Assembly (NCBI GenBank): GCA_021797055.1
Contig: JAKAAI010000003.1
Span: forward strand, 1-55,191
Reading direction: 5' to 3'
Length of the DNA: 55,191 nt
From: Thermoplasmata archaeon
Lineage (GTDB): Archaea; Thermoplasmatota; Thermoplasmata; Thermoplasmatales; Thermoplasmataceae
Shown: positions 33,354 to 42,919 of the stretch, in pieces
How the letters are laid out: the number at the start of each line of letters is the position of its first letter
Position numbering within the stretch: the stretch's first letter is position 1
Translations under genes and position numbers: made by a program
The notes under the pieces: generated by a model
Seen by the model: the letters and a program-made list of their open reading frames with translations, nothing else
Databases searched by the model: none
Told to the model about the DNA's origin: nothing

Positions 33354-34023
33354 GACCAAATACCCTGAACTTTGAAGATTCCGTATGCTTGAGTGAGGGG
33401 GTGAAGTGCTCTTCATTAAGCAGAGACGTAAGGACATCACTGCCTGATGAAAAAAAGCTTAGAGCTGGCGTTATCAGTACACGTGATTCTGGATTAAATA
33501 TAAATGAATGAATCTTGAAAACCCCACCTATTTCATCCCTTAATGATACAGATGGGTGCTCATGTCCCAATATGGTCAGCTTTTTCAACCCCAGATCCCT
33601 GTCGCCGTGATATATGAAATATCTATCATCCTCAAATTTCTCATGCAATTCAAGATTCGATCTTGCAAGAATCGTAAGGAGGTAATTATCATGGTTTCCC
33701 CTTATAAAGTATAGATTGACATTGTCCTTGTAGCGATCAATGAAATGAATGATATCATCCCATTCCTGCGGAAGGTTTCTGGAAAATTCGTGCTTAAAAT
33801 CCCCATTTATAATTACCATTTCTGGGTTGTATCTTTCAATTATTCTGTCAATCATCTTTTCAACATGTTCTCGCTGAAGCTTTGGAAGAAAGAGCCCCCG
33901 CAGATTCATCTCCTCCTCGAATCCAAGGTGCAGATCTGAAACAACAACTGCGCTGATATCTCTGAGGTATATGCAGTAAAGATCCGATATGAAAACATCC
34001 TTTTCTATCTGGATCTCCATCAT
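33295..34023 (-). CDS. Calcineurin-like metallophosphoesterase
   Basis: A 242-residue phosphoesterase of the archaeal ICC-like group (COG1407). Metal motifs in order: SDLHLGF, NGDFKHE, RGNHDNY, and LGHEHPS. The substrate is unknown; relatives include DNA-ligase-associated and nuclease-like proteins. It starts 13 nt after the aminotransferase gene stop, with which it is co-oriented, and its end overlaps hemA. Confidence 0.88.
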   Translation of the reverse strand: MMEIQIEKDVFISDLYCIYLRDISAVVVSDLHLGFEEEMNLRGLFLPKLQREHVEKMIDRIIERYNPEMVIINGDFKHEFSRNLPQEWDDIIHFIDRYKDNVNLYFIRGNHDNYLLTILARSNLELHEKFEDDRYFIYHGDRDLGLKKLTILGHEHPSVSLRDEIGGVFKIHSFIFNPESRVLITPALSFFSSGSDVLTSLLNEEHFTPSLKHTESSKFRVFGLTEEFGLVDLGPLGEMKRN

Positions 34024-34036
34024 AAACCGTTCGACC

Positions 34037-35185
34037 TTATTTCAGTTCCTTTGAAAATTTCTCGATTCTTGATATACCTTCATCGAGGATTTCGTCAGAG
34101 GTTGCAAACGATAGTCTGTAATGATGTTCGCCCTCGTTTCCAAATGCAGAACCTGGAGTGACTATGACATTCTGCTTTTGAAGAAGCTGTGATGAGAAAT
34201 CAGCTGCGTTTATATTATAATCGTATTCCGGAAATGCATAGAATGCGCCATTGGGTTTGATTATACTGTGCCCGGGGATCTCTGATAGTCTCTTAAACAC
34301 ATAATCTCTCCTTTTCCTGAATGTTTCCCTGAAATTTGCTGGATCGGCATCATCTGTGAGTGCCTCCAGTGCAGCATACTGTGAAATAGAGGAGACACAG
34401 GTAATTGTCTGTCCCTGGATCTTTGTGGCAGCTTTGATGACATCCTCATGTCCAACAAGATACCCTATCCTCCATCCGGTCATTGCATAACTCTTCGAAA
34501 AGCCACTTATCGTGAGCACGTGATCACGCACTTCTTCCATCGATCCAGGAGAAAACATCTTTCCTTCATATATCAGATCCTCATAAATTTCATCGGAGAC
34601 GATAGTTAACCTGTTTTTGATTGCGAAATCTACCAGTTCTTTTGTTTCCTTCTCAGTATAGACCCTGCCAGTAGGGTTGGAGGGATTGTTAAACAGTATT
34701 ATCTTTGTCCTTGGAGAAACGAGCTTCTGCATTTGCTGGAAATTGAATGAATAATCCTTTTCAAGTGGTGAGTAAAGAGGTTTGCCGCCGGCCAGTTTTA
34801 TCATATCACTGTATGATGAATAATATGGATCGGGAAGGATAACCCCGTCACCCTCCTCCAGTAGCACATACATTGCAAGGTATATTGCATACTTTGACGG
34901 GCTTACGAGAACATTCTCTGGACCTATTGTTATTGAATTTTTCCTATACATCTTCTGTGCGATTGCCTGTCTGAGCTCCAATATACCGTTTGCAGGGGTG
35001 TAGTGTGTCTTGCCTTTTTTAGCCCATTCAAATGCCTTTTCAATAATCCTTTCAGGTGTGGTGAAATCTGGCTCGCCTATACCGAAATTGTATATCTTCA
35101 TGCCCTTTGCTTTCAAGTTTTCTGCTGTCTTTGTCAATTTGAGTGTGGGTGATTCCTGAATCTTGTTCAATCGAGAAGTTATCAT
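34037..35185 (-). CDS. Class I aminotransferase (aspartate/aromatic type)
   Basis: A 382-residue PLP enzyme of fold type I. YNFGIGEPDFTTP and HYTPANGILELRQAIA are N-terminal signatures. NNPSNPTGRVY binds the cofactor, SDEIYEDLIY carries Asp and Tyr, and the PLP-lysine is in SGFSKSYAMTGWRIGY. An aspartate or aromatic aminotransferase is likely; either could supply 4-hydroxyphenylpyruvate to hpd. It precedes the phosphoesterase in a two-gene leftward unit. Confidence 0.9.
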   Translation of the reverse strand: MITSRLNKIQESPTLKLTKTAENLKAKGMKIYNFGIGEPDFTTPERIIEKAFEWAKKGKTHYTPANGILELRQAIAQKMYRKNSITIGPENVLVSPSKYAIYLAMYVLLEEGDGVILPDPYYSSYSDMIKLAGGKPLYSPLEKDYSFNFQQMQKLVSPRTKIILFNNPSNPTGRVYTEKETKELVDFAIKNRLTIVSDEIYEDLIYEGKMFSPGSMEEVRDHVLTISGFSKSYAMTGWRIGYLVGHEDVIKAATKIQGQTITCVSSISQYAALEALTDDADPANFRETFRKRRDYVFKRLSEIPGHSIIKPNGAFYAFPEYDYNINAADFSSQLLQKQNVIVTPGSAFGNEGEHHYRLSFATSDEILDEGISRIEKFSKELK

Positions 35186-35251
35186 CTACAACCATAATCC
35201 CAGTTTGTTTAAAATATGTTGCAGTCATAAGCTGACGAAAGTGTATAATCA

Positions 35252-36313
35252 ATGCATACTGACAGGGAACTCGCGGGATACATCAAAAGCCTGATCCCCC
35301 CACAAAAAGTATCGGTAAACAGGGACAAACCTGTTTCAATCTGGAAAGAACTTGACAGAATAGGCGGTTCAGTAGAGGATACAGTAGTTGTTATATTCAG
35401 AACCAGGGGCTGCTCCTGGTACAATTTCTCATCATGTTCCATGTGCGGTTATTTCAATGACACGGACCCATCAGTTACAAAGGAAAACCTCCTCAGGCAG
35501 GTGGATGCTTTGTCGAATTCACTTAACGGCATAAAAGTAGTTAAGGTATTCACATCTGGGAGCTTTCTGGATCCATTAGAAATTCCGCTGGATGTGAGAT
35601 CATATTTTCTTGACACCATGAATGGTAGGATCGATCATCTCCTCGTCGAGAGCAGAACTGAGTATATCACTGAAAAAAACATCAGTGCTTTAGGGAATTA
35701 TGGATACAGGATAAGGATCGCGATTGGGCTTGAGAGCTCGAACGATTCTGTTATAACAAATTCTATCAATAAAGGTTCAAGTTATTCGAAGTATGTTACG
35801 GCAGCTACAACTGCCAGAAAACTGGGTTTCAGTGTAAGAACATATCTGTTGTTCAAGCCACCCTTCTATTCTGAGAAATTTGCGATTGAAGATATGCTCT
35901 CGTCAATACGGGATACGGACGGATATAGCGATGATGTAAGCGTAAACCCGATGAACATACAGAAGAACACTCTAGTTGAGCATCTGTGGAAGAAAAATCT
36001 TTACAGGCCTCCAAGATTATGGTCTCTTGCCAGGATCCTGCTGGATTCAAGAAAACCTGGCAGGACTGTCATCTCCTACCCGACCGGAGGAAACCATGAA
36101 AGGGGTGTGCACAACAATGATTACGACAGGAAATTGCTTGATCTTATTGTTTCTTCCTCCCTGAACCAGGATTTTTCGGATCTTGAGGAATATTACAAAA
36201 GTGCGGATCTCAGATCATACAACGAGGATATTGAACTCGAGGATCGTCTTCCGTATGGAATTGATGTTGATCTTCTTTCAAGAAGATCGATTGGATATTC
36301 TCAATTAATTTAA
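35252..36313 (+). CDS. Archaeosine biosynthesis radical SAM protein RaSEA
   Basis: A 353-residue ELP3-like radical SAM protein of the TIGR01210 family. The cluster motif is C54-x7-C62-x2-C65 (TRGCSWYNFSSCSMCGY), a wider spacing typical of the family. FTSGSFLDPLEIP and IRIAIGLESSND follow in the core. RaSEA acts with ArcS to finish archaeosine (G+) at tRNA position 15. It begins 66 bp from the divergent aminotransferase gene. Confidence 0.9.
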   Translation: MHTDRELAGYIKSLIPPQKVSVNRDKPVSIWKELDRIGGSVEDTVVVIFRTRGCSWYNFSSCSMCGYFNDTDPSVTKENLLRQVDALSNSLNGIKVVKVFTSGSFLDPLEIPLDVRSYFLDTMNGRIDHLLVESRTEYITEKNISALGNYGYRIRIAIGLESSNDSVITNSINKGSSYSKYVTAATTARKLGFSVRTYLLFKPPFYSEKFAIEDMLSSIRDTDGYSDDVSVNPMNIQKNTLVEHLWKKNLYRPPRLWSLARILLDSRKPGRTVISYPTGGNHERGVHNNDYDRKLLDLIVSSSLNQDFSDLEEYYKSADLRSYNEDIELEDRLPYGIDVDLLSRRSIGYSQLI

Positions 36314-36353
36314 AAAACAGCAATATGATTTAATAATGTTGCATTAACCAAAG

Positions 36354-37331
36354 GTGAAGATATCAAAAATCGGAGAGAATGCATTCATCAAACAATTATT
36401 CAAGGATGGGCATGTACATGGCGGCAACGATGACTGTGTTGTTTTAAGAATAGGCAAAGAGAATGTTTTAATCTCAACGGATTCCGTATCTTATTCAACA
36501 AATCTACCTGCTGAGTCGACAGCATCTCAGATCGGAGCATTTCTTGCATCGATAAATCTTAGCGACATAGCGGCGATGGCTGGAAAGCCGATTGGTATGC
36601 TTGGTTCTTTCATGGTGCCTGGAAGCACCGAAGATAGATTCCTGTATGAAATCGTGGAGGCAATAGATCTTAAGATGAAAGAGTTTGGTTCCAAATATCT
36701 TGGTGGTGACACGAAAGAAGGCGTCGAGCTTGTGCTTGCGGGAACGGTAATTGGGGAGCAGAAAGAAACGATTATTAGAAGGCGGAGTGACCTCAGGAAG
36801 GGGCAGATTCTCTGTGTTACTGGGAGACAGGGAAGAGCGGCTTCAGGGTATATATTCTATCGTTCAGGCTACAGAAAAAGACAGGGGATAGACCTTCTGC
36901 TAAACTTCAAGCCAAGGGTAAAAGAGGCACAGATCATCAGCGAATATGGCGGGAAATTCATGACTGATCTATCAGATGGCATTGCGTCGGCGATTAAAAA
37001 AACGAAGGAGGATTTTAACATCGGCTTCAGGATAGTACAGAACGAAATTCCGCTTGATCGCAATGTATCGCGTGCTATTCTGTTATCAGGTGCATCGGAA
37101 CTGGATCTCTCTTTATATTTTGGCGGAGACTATGAATTAATGTTCACAATTGAAAACACCAATTACAGGGATTTTAAGGACGCAATGGAAAAAAACAGGA
37201 TAGATGTTTCATACATAGGTGATTCATGGGATGGAGAAAATATTATATTTGACGGAGAAAAGTGGACGGCCATAAACAGGGTAGGTTATGAGCATTTCAG
37301 TGTACCACCGAAGCTCGGGAAGATTTCTTAG
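36354..37331 (+). CDS. thiL: Thiamine-monophosphate kinase
   Basis: A 325-residue PurM-like ATPase that phosphorylates thiamine monophosphate. GGNDDCVV is the N-terminal metal/ATP motif, STDSVSYSTNLP follows, YLGGDTKEG and FGGDYELMFTI are later signatures. The start is GTG; a TATA-like ATTTAAT lies about 25 nt upstream. Its TAG overlaps by two bases the TAA of a small convergent gene. Confidence 0.9.
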   Translation: MKISKIGENAFIKQLFKDGHVHGGNDDCVVLRIGKENVLISTDSVSYSTNLPAESTASQIGAFLASINLSDIAAMAGKPIGMLGSFMVPGSTEDRFLYEIVEAIDLKMKEFGSKYLGGDTKEGVELVLAGTVIGEQKETIIRRRSDLRKGQILCVTGRQGRAASGYIFYRSGYRKRQGIDLLLNFKPRVKEAQIISEYGGKFMTDLSDGIASAIKKTKEDFNIGFRIVQNEIPLDRNVSRAILLSGASELDLSLYFGGDYELMFTIENTNYRDFKDAMEKNRIDVSYIGDSWDGENIIFDGEKWTAINRVGYEHFSVPPKLGKIS

Positions 37332-37456
37332 CCGGTCTTGCGGTTATTCTGCCCTGATCTTTCGTCAGATGATCTCTGCTCCCTTATTACTTCCTTTATT
37401 CTTTTTGTTTCATCCCTGATTGCCTCAAGAATATTTTTATAAAATCTTCCTGACAC
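37328..37456 (-). CDS. Candidate 42-residue charged small protein
   Basis: A leftward frame from GTG at 37456 to TAA at 37328. The product begins MSGRFYKNILEAIRDETKRI, continues as an amphipathic charged helix (KEVIREQRS), and ends in a polar tail. Codon choice (AGA, AGG, ATA, GAA) matches neighbouring genes. A TATA-like TATTTAATA lies about 27 nt before the GTG. No family is recognised. It fills a gap that otherwise holds nothing. Confidence 0.5.
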   Translation of the reverse strand: MSGRFYKNILEAIRDETKRIKEVIREQRSSDERSGQNNRKTG

Positions 37457-37606
37457 AAAGTATATAACTATTACGGGTTATTAAATATTTCTATTTTAAT
37501 AATAAATGCTTATTAAAGCGGACTTTTGTCAGACAGTATTGTAATATATTCATTAATATTTGACGGGCAGATGATAACTCTGAAATCCATTAATGTGAAT
37601 TGATCA
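37457..37606. other. AT-rich gap upstream of the small gene
   Basis: Holds the TATA element of the small leftward gene and one TGTCAGACA palindrome at 37528-37536, the reverse complement of the TGTCTGACA element found twice between ftsZ and pyrE. Confidence 0.4.
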
Positions 37607-38161
37607 TCAGGTTACGTATACAACTATGTAGGCCATGACGGATATTATTGCAATCTGGAAAATCAGCTGGATCAGTGCACCTCTTGAACCAATCATAAGA
37701 AGTCTTGAGTTTTTTTCGTGATTGATATTTCCGGATCGTATATCCTTGAGAATGATTGCAGATGAAAGTACTATTGTTAGAAAACCAACTACGACAAGTA
37801 TTGCACCAAGGAAAATAGCAGCAACGAAGACATCGCTCTTAATTGAAAATATCCTTTCATTCACGGCAAGTATATATCCTGCAAGAGGCGTCAGGATGGA
37901 TGCAGCCGGGATGAAGAAGAGCGACATGGGGATAAGCCTTATGGAAATGTTGCTCCGTCCCTCAGATCCCATTGTTGAGATGACGAAATAAAAAATAAGG
38001 CCATAGAAAACATCTACTCCAGTCCAAATTGCGCCCAAGAGCACATGAATGTAATCCAGCATCAACATGCTACCCGACAGCCACGACCCGAGGAAAGCAG
38101 CCAGCGGAATTACAACTGCAATAGTTCCAGCTCTATAAATTGATTTCAAGTCAATATTCAT
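37607..38161 (-). CDS. Membrane protein, paralogue B of a tandem pair
   Basis: A 184-residue protein with four to five helices. It carries HVLLGAIWTGVDVFYG in the second helix and RLIPMSLFFIP further on, both matched in the gene upstream. Its start overlaps that gene's stop by 4 nt (ATGA), so translation is coupled. The conserved His-x4-5-WTG-x-D pattern is reminiscent of heme- or metal-binding membrane proteins (CopD/DUF2269-like), but no family is certain. Confidence 0.72.
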   Translation of the reverse strand: MNIDLKSIYRAGTIAVVIPLAAFLGSWLSGSMLMLDYIHVLLGAIWTGVDVFYGLIFYFVISTMGSEGRSNISIRLIPMSLFFIPAASILTPLAGYILAVNERIFSIKSDVFVAAIFLGAILVVVGFLTIVLSSAIILKDIRSGNINHEKNSRLLMIGSRGALIQLIFQIAIISVMAYIVVYVT

Positions 38162-38751
38162 AAGGCATACCCCGTCGCAAAATGGGCCATAACCACAATA
38201 ATTGCTATCTGGAACACCAGCTGACTCAGGGAAAGTTTCAGATTCAGCATGGTCAGTCTTACTATCTTTTCAACATTCTTGCCGCCGCGAATTATTTCGA
38301 GAAATATCCTGAGTTCATTTGGAAGAAATATAGCAAAACCCTGTATAATGAGGATCAGAACAATGATTCCAGCTGCGATGAAATATGGCGAAAAAATAGA
38401 GATGTGAAGGGAGCCTGCAGTATATAGCCCTGCTGTAACAGTGACCGATGCGATTGAAGGCATAAAGAACAGCATTGTAGGAATAAGCCGTTTTGACACC
38501 TCCAACCTTTCTGAGTTGGATAGACCTCTCATTACAAATGAAAAGAATAATCCCATTACAAGGTCCATGCCGGTCCAGGCTGAACCAGCAATTACGTGGA
38601 AATACTCCAGAAAATAAAAGCTCCTTGAGAAAATAATGACGATTAGTAGTATTACTGGGATCAGAAGCATCGTCATTCCTCTTTCCATAGAAGTCCTGAA
38701 ATTGAAGGAATATGGAATCGCCTGCTTAACATTTGATGCATTATCGTTCAT
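38158..38751 (-). CDS. Membrane protein, paralogue A of a tandem pair
   Basis: A 197-residue protein with a 25-residue cytoplasmic tail and four to five helices. HVIAGSAWTGMDLVMG and RLIPTMLFFMP align with the next gene without gaps, as does LVFQIAIIVVMA near the C-terminus. The pair looks like an old tandem duplication, probably forming a heteromeric complex. Function unknown. Confidence 0.72.
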   Translation of the reverse strand: MNDNASNVKQAIPYSFNFRTSMERGMTMLLIPVILLIVIIFSRSFYFLEYFHVIAGSAWTGMDLVMGLFFSFVMRGLSNSERLEVSKRLIPTMLFFMPSIASVTVTAGLYTAGSLHISIFSPYFIAAGIIVLILIIQGFAIFLPNELRIFLEIIRGGKNVEKIVRLTMLNLKLSLSQLVFQIAIIVVMAHFATGYAL

Positions 38752-38898
38752 TCAATGGAAGGAAAAATTAACAATGTTTATAAATTTCACTTCGTGATAA
38801 ATTGACAAAACAGGTCATCTGAGGGGAATTTTTCCCGTAATGACTAAAATAATTATATTGAAGGATTAAATCACTCGTTCCCCGGATGGCACAGTGAA

Positions 38899-41800
38899 AT
38901 GTTCAAGCAAATAGATTCAAGTCGTTCTCTTAAGGACATATCTGATGAGATACGTGAATACTGGAAAACTTCTGGAACCCAGGAAGTAGCGATTAAAGGA
39001 CGCGCAACAGGAAAAAGTTTCAGGTTCCTAGAAGGCCCGCCGACAGCAAATGGCCGCCCACATTTAGGCCATGCGATGACGCGAACGGTAAAGGATGTTG
39101 TTTTAAGATACAAATACATGACCGGCCACAGGATTGAGGGAAGGTTTGGCGGGTGGGATTGCCACGGTCTTCCAGTAGAGGTGGAAGCTGAAAAACACTT
39201 CTCCATCAATTCGAAGAAAGAGATAGAGAAATTCGGAGTTGAGAATTTCAATAAATACTGCAGGGAAAGTGTTTTTCGTTACATAGACGAATGGAAAGAA
39301 GTAGATGATCTCCTTGGCTTCTGGATAGACCACAGCAGGGACTATATCACATTAACAAAAGAATATATGGAATCTGTCTGGTGGGCACTGAAGGAACTTT
39401 ACAAAAAGAACCTTCTGTTCAAAGATTACAAGATAGTTCCATACTGTCCCAGATGCGGGACTCCGCTGAGCTCACATGAGGTTGCCCTCGGGTATGATGA
39501 CGTTACAGATACTTCAGTCTATGTAAAATTCAGCTTGTTAGACTCTAAAAACACCTACATACTGGCCTGGACAACAACCCCATGGACTCTGCCTTCAAAC
39601 CAGTTCCTGGCAGTTAATCCTGAGTTTGATTATGCGCTCGTTGAATATGACGGCGAGAAATATTATGTCGCAGATAAACTTGTTTCCAGGATATTCGGCG
39701 AGAAGGGGAAGATCATTAAAAAAATCAGTGGTAAAGAAATGAAGGGTATGAGGTACAGACAGCTGATGCCTTTCCTGAATCTGGGCAAGGCGGACTTGCA
39801 GGTGGTAAGCGACAACTTTGTCACACTTGAGGATGGGACCGGAGTCGTTCACATTTCACCAGCATTCGGTGCGGATGACTACGAGATAGGGAAGAGAATG
39901 AAAACGAAGGTTGTGAACCCTGTAAACACCGAGGGAAAATATGACGATAAGAAACTCCCATGGGCTGGAATGGGGGTTATGGAAGCGAATCCTCACATTA
40001 TTGATTACCTCAAAAAGGAGGGGCTGCTTTTCAGAACACAGAAGATCAAGCATACATATCCCTTCTGTTACAGATGTCATTCACCACTGATTTACTATGC
40101 ACTTGACTCGTGGTTCATTGGTGTATCAAATAAGAGAAAGGAAATACTGGAGACTAATCAGCTCATATCCTGGTATCCTGAATACCTTAAAAATGGGAGA
40201 TTTGGAAATTTCCTTGAAGAGGCAAAAGACTGGTCTCTCTCCAGAAACAGGTACTGGGGGACTCCCCTGCCAATATGGACATGCCGCAACGGACACCAAG
40301 AAGCGGTCGGGAACACTGAAGAACTTTTCAGGCTTTCTGGAGTAAAATTGGATGACATGCACAGACCTTTCGTTGATGAAGTCGTATTCAATTGCAGATC
40401 ATGTGGAGAAGTTATGCACCGCGAACCATATGTTATAGATACATGGTTTGACTCGGGAAGTGCACCTTACGCAGCATTCAATTACCCTGCTGATAGTGCC
40501 AACCTGAAGATTCCTGTTGACTTCATAACGGAGGCTATCGATCAGACAAGGGGATGGTATTACACAATGCATGTCATATCGACCCTGCTGTTCGGGAAAA
40601 ATGCATTTTCCAATGTATTGACTATAGAATTCGTTCTTGATGCGAAAGGCAGAAAAATGAGCAAGAGCGAGGGAAACTCTGTCCTTGCAAAGGAAGCATT
40701 GATCGATCTAAGCCCAGACTCCCTGAGGCTGTTTTTTATGTACGGCGTTCCATGGAAAACGAGGAATTATGATGTCCGCCTGATATCAGAGATCTCCCGC
40801 AAGACACTTCTTACATTAATAAATGTTTACAGCTTTTTTTCATCAAATGCGAACCTGGACCGTTATAATTTCTCAGGGAAGGTGGAGACTTCAGACATAC
40901 TGGATAGATGGATCCTGTCGAGGCTGCATTCCACTATCAGGTCATGCAGCGAGTCAATGGAAGCATACCAGCCGCATGAAGCACTGAAAAGTATAATGGA
41001 TCTCATAGATCAGATCTCCAATAATTATCTTAGATTCTCCAGAAGAAAATTCTGGTCAGAAACTATGAATGAAGAGAAAGAGGCTGCTTATTCCGTTTTA
41101 TACCATACAATAGAGGTGACCAGCAAGCTGCTTGCTCCGCTCGCGCCATTTGCATCGGAATATATATTCATGGCCCTGACGGGTAGAAGAAGTGTCCATC
41201 TCGAGGATTATCCATCTTATGATCCTTCTAGAATAGATGAGGTACTTGAATCTGAACTTGCGAAGGCACTTTCTGTTGTGGAAACGGTTAGGCGGATGCG
41301 ACAGAAAGCAAATATAAAGGGGAGGCAACCTCTAAGTGAGCTGCTCATATCGGGTAGCAGTAAAATCAGCGAAGAAATATTGAATCTTATAAAACCGGAG
41401 ATAAACTGCAAGGAGGTAGTTTTCATCAACGAGGAAGATGCTCCTGTCAAACACAGAATAAGGCTTAATTATCAGAGGGTGGCGCCTGTTCTGAAGGACA
41501 AGCTTTCCTTTGTAGAGCGCACCGTAAACCAAGCGGATCCAGAAAACCTATTTGAAACTTTGAGAAAAAATAATCATGCGGAAATTGGCGGTTTTTCACT
41601 CGGGAAGGAAGATCTTATCATCGAGACCTTTCCAGAGGAAGGCTATTCCATGGACAGAGACATAATGACAGGGACTACCTTGTTTTTGAATACAAAGATA
41701 GATACAGCATTATCAAGAGAAGGCCTTGCAAGGGAAATAATCAGGAGGATCCAGGTCATGAGAAAAGATATGAAGCTTGATTATGATGACAGGATCATGG

Positions 41801-41961
41801 TTGAGATAGGGGCAGACAAAAGCACTGAGAATGAAATAGGCGGGATGACTGATTTCATAAAATCTGAAACACTGGCAGATGACATAAAGTTTAAACAAAA
41901 CCAGGGTAAGGTATGGGACCTGGATGGGACGAGAATAACTGTTAATATTTCAAAATCTTAA
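38899..41961 (+). CDS. ileS: Isoleucyl-tRNA synthetase
   Basis: A 1020-residue class Ia synthetase. The HIGH motif is PTANGRPHLGH (HLGH at 55-58), the KMSKS motif is at 586-590. An editing domain lies between, with zinc-like pairs CPRCGTP, CYRCHSP and CRSCGE. WTTTPWTLPSNQF is the editing-site signature. The C-terminal anticodon-binding region is full length. It is followed 22 nt later by a small anchored protein. Confidence 0.97.
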   Translation: MFKQIDSSRSLKDISDEIREYWKTSGTQEVAIKGRATGKSFRFLEGPPTANGRPHLGHAMTRTVKDVVLRYKYMTGHRIEGRFGGWDCHGLPVEVEAEKHFSINSKKEIEKFGVENFNKYCRESVFRYIDEWKEVDDLLGFWIDHSRDYITLTKEYMESVWWALKELYKKNLLFKDYKIVPYCPRCGTPLSSHEVALGYDDVTDTSVYVKFSLLDSKNTYILAWTTTPWTLPSNQFLAVNPEFDYALVEYDGEKYYVADKLVSRIFGEKGKIIKKISGKEMKGMRYRQLMPFLNLGKADLQVVSDNFVTLEDGTGVVHISPAFGADDYEIGKRMKTKVVNPVNTEGKYDDKKLPWAGMGVMEANPHIIDYLKKEGLLFRTQKIKHTYPFCYRCHSPLIYYALDSWFIGVSNKRKEILETNQLISWYPEYLKNGRFGNFLEEAKDWSLSRNRYWGTPLPIWTCRNGHQEAVGNTEELFRLSGVKLDDMHRPFVDEVVFNCRSCGEVMHREPYVIDTWFDSGSAPYAAFNYPADSANLKIPVDFITEAIDQTRGWYYTMHVISTLLFGKNAFSNVLTIEFVLDAKGRKMSKSEGNSVLAKEALIDLSPDSLRLFFMYGVPWKTRNYDVRLISEISRKTLLTLINVYSFFSSNANLDRYNFSGKVETSDILDRWILSRLHSTIRSCSESMEAYQPHEALKSIMDLIDQISNNYLRFSRRKFWSETMNEEKEAAYSVLYHTIEVTSKLLAPLAPFASEYIFMALTGRRSVHLEDYPSYDPSRIDEVLESELAKALSVVETVRRMRQKANIKGRQPLSELLISGSSKISEEILNLIKPEINCKEVVFINEEDAPVKHRIRLNYQRVAPVLKDKLSFVERTVNQADPENLFETLRKNNHAEIGGFSLGKEDLIIETFPEEGYSMDRDIMTGTTLFLNTKIDTALSREGLAREIIRRIQVMRKDMKLDYDDRIMVEIGADKSTENEIGGMTDFIKSETLADDIKFKQNQGKVWDLDGTRITVNISKS

Positions 41962-41983
41962 TAGATGTAAAAGTTGAATCCAA

Positions 41984-42439
41984 TTGAAACATATAAAATT
42001 AAATATTTCAAAAAAAACCCAGAATAGAATAGTAATAACAGTGCTTATAATCGTTGCCATGTTTGCCGGCTCTTTGTACTATATACACACTGCTCCAACG
42101 CAGCATGGTATAATAAATGTGAAAATTTCAGGTTCCGGCTATTTTACTGAATATTATGTCACATTTACGGCACTCACCTCTAATGTCTCCATCTATAACC
42201 TTGAACTCGAGCTTAATGGAAACAATGGTCTCATAGTCGTATCAGGCTTCACGCGTGTACAGCCGGATCTGTTCACCAACAACGCAACATTATACCATGT
42301 TTCCCTTTATACAGAATCTCCCAGTGATTCGTCACTTTCATTTGACAGTCATATTGTTATAATTGGACCGCCCCTATCCTATATTGCTCTTGTGAAGGTT
42401 TCCAGCGGAGGAACAATAGCCAGCTGGTCTATTTCTTAA
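41984..42439 (+). CDS. Small membrane-anchored extracytoplasmic protein
   Basis: A 151-residue protein with an N-terminal helix (residues about 15-33) and an outer beta-rich domain with several N-x-S/T sites. The start is TTG, 22 nt after ileS, so it may be read from the ileS transcript. No family recognised. Architecture resembles the DUF4382 protein at 2494 but sequence similarity is not evident. Confidence 0.65.
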   Translation: MKHIKLNISKKTQNRIVITVLIIVAMFAGSLYYIHTAPTQHGIINVKISGSGYFTEYYVTFTALTSNVSIYNLELELNGNNGLIVVSGFTRVQPDLFTNNATLYHVSLYTESPSDSSLSFDSHIVIIGPPLSYIALVKVSSGGTIASWSIS

Positions 42440-42919
42440 CTTTTGCCGTACTATATTCAGTAAGAATAGAATCTGTAAATCACTGCAAAATGTTGCGAAT
42501 GCCTATTGAGTATTTGTCTCATATCCAGAACAGCTTTTAAGTTGTGATACTTAAAATACCCTACCCTGTAAAGGATTAGAGTAGCTACCTTATTTTTTAG
42601 CAATTTTAGATTCTGCAGCAAGTTTCAAAGCACAGATATGTATTTTATTTCCACCATCTGGAACATAGCAGTTTCTTTATATGCCTTAATAACAGTAATT
42701 AATAACATATCATTTTTAGAATTCGCCTTCATAGTCAATAAGATAAATATGATATAGAGATATCAGAAAACACAAACATGATCTTGCACCCGGATTCTCA
42801 AATTAATGGATAATATGGCAGAAATTAAACATACCATAACTCAGTCCAAGGAAATCAAATACTGTCTGTCCATTGTAAACAAACAAATTTCTTTATAATT
42901 ACAGGAATTTTTCGAAATT
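42440..42919. other. 480-bp AT-rich intergenic region before the S53 peptidase
   Basis: Holds the peptidase promoter at its right end. A perfect inverted repeat TTTTAAGT-TGTGAT-ACTTAAAA lies at 42535-42556. A 39-codon hydrophobic frame (42638-42757, one predicted membrane helix) follows a TATA-like element about 30 nt upstream; it may be a tiny membrane protein or chance. No tRNA-like arms were seen. Confidence 0.4.
42889..42899 (+). promoter_or_regulatory. TATA element of the S53 peptidase gene
   Basis: TTCTTTATAAT lies about 25 nt before the ATG at 42920, fitting a leaderless mRNA. Confidence 0.5.

Noticed and set aside
42535..42556. Inverted repeat as a terminator for the gene at 41984
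   Set aside because: It is almost 100 nt past the stop, AT-only in the stem and has no U-tract; kept only as an unexplained repeat.
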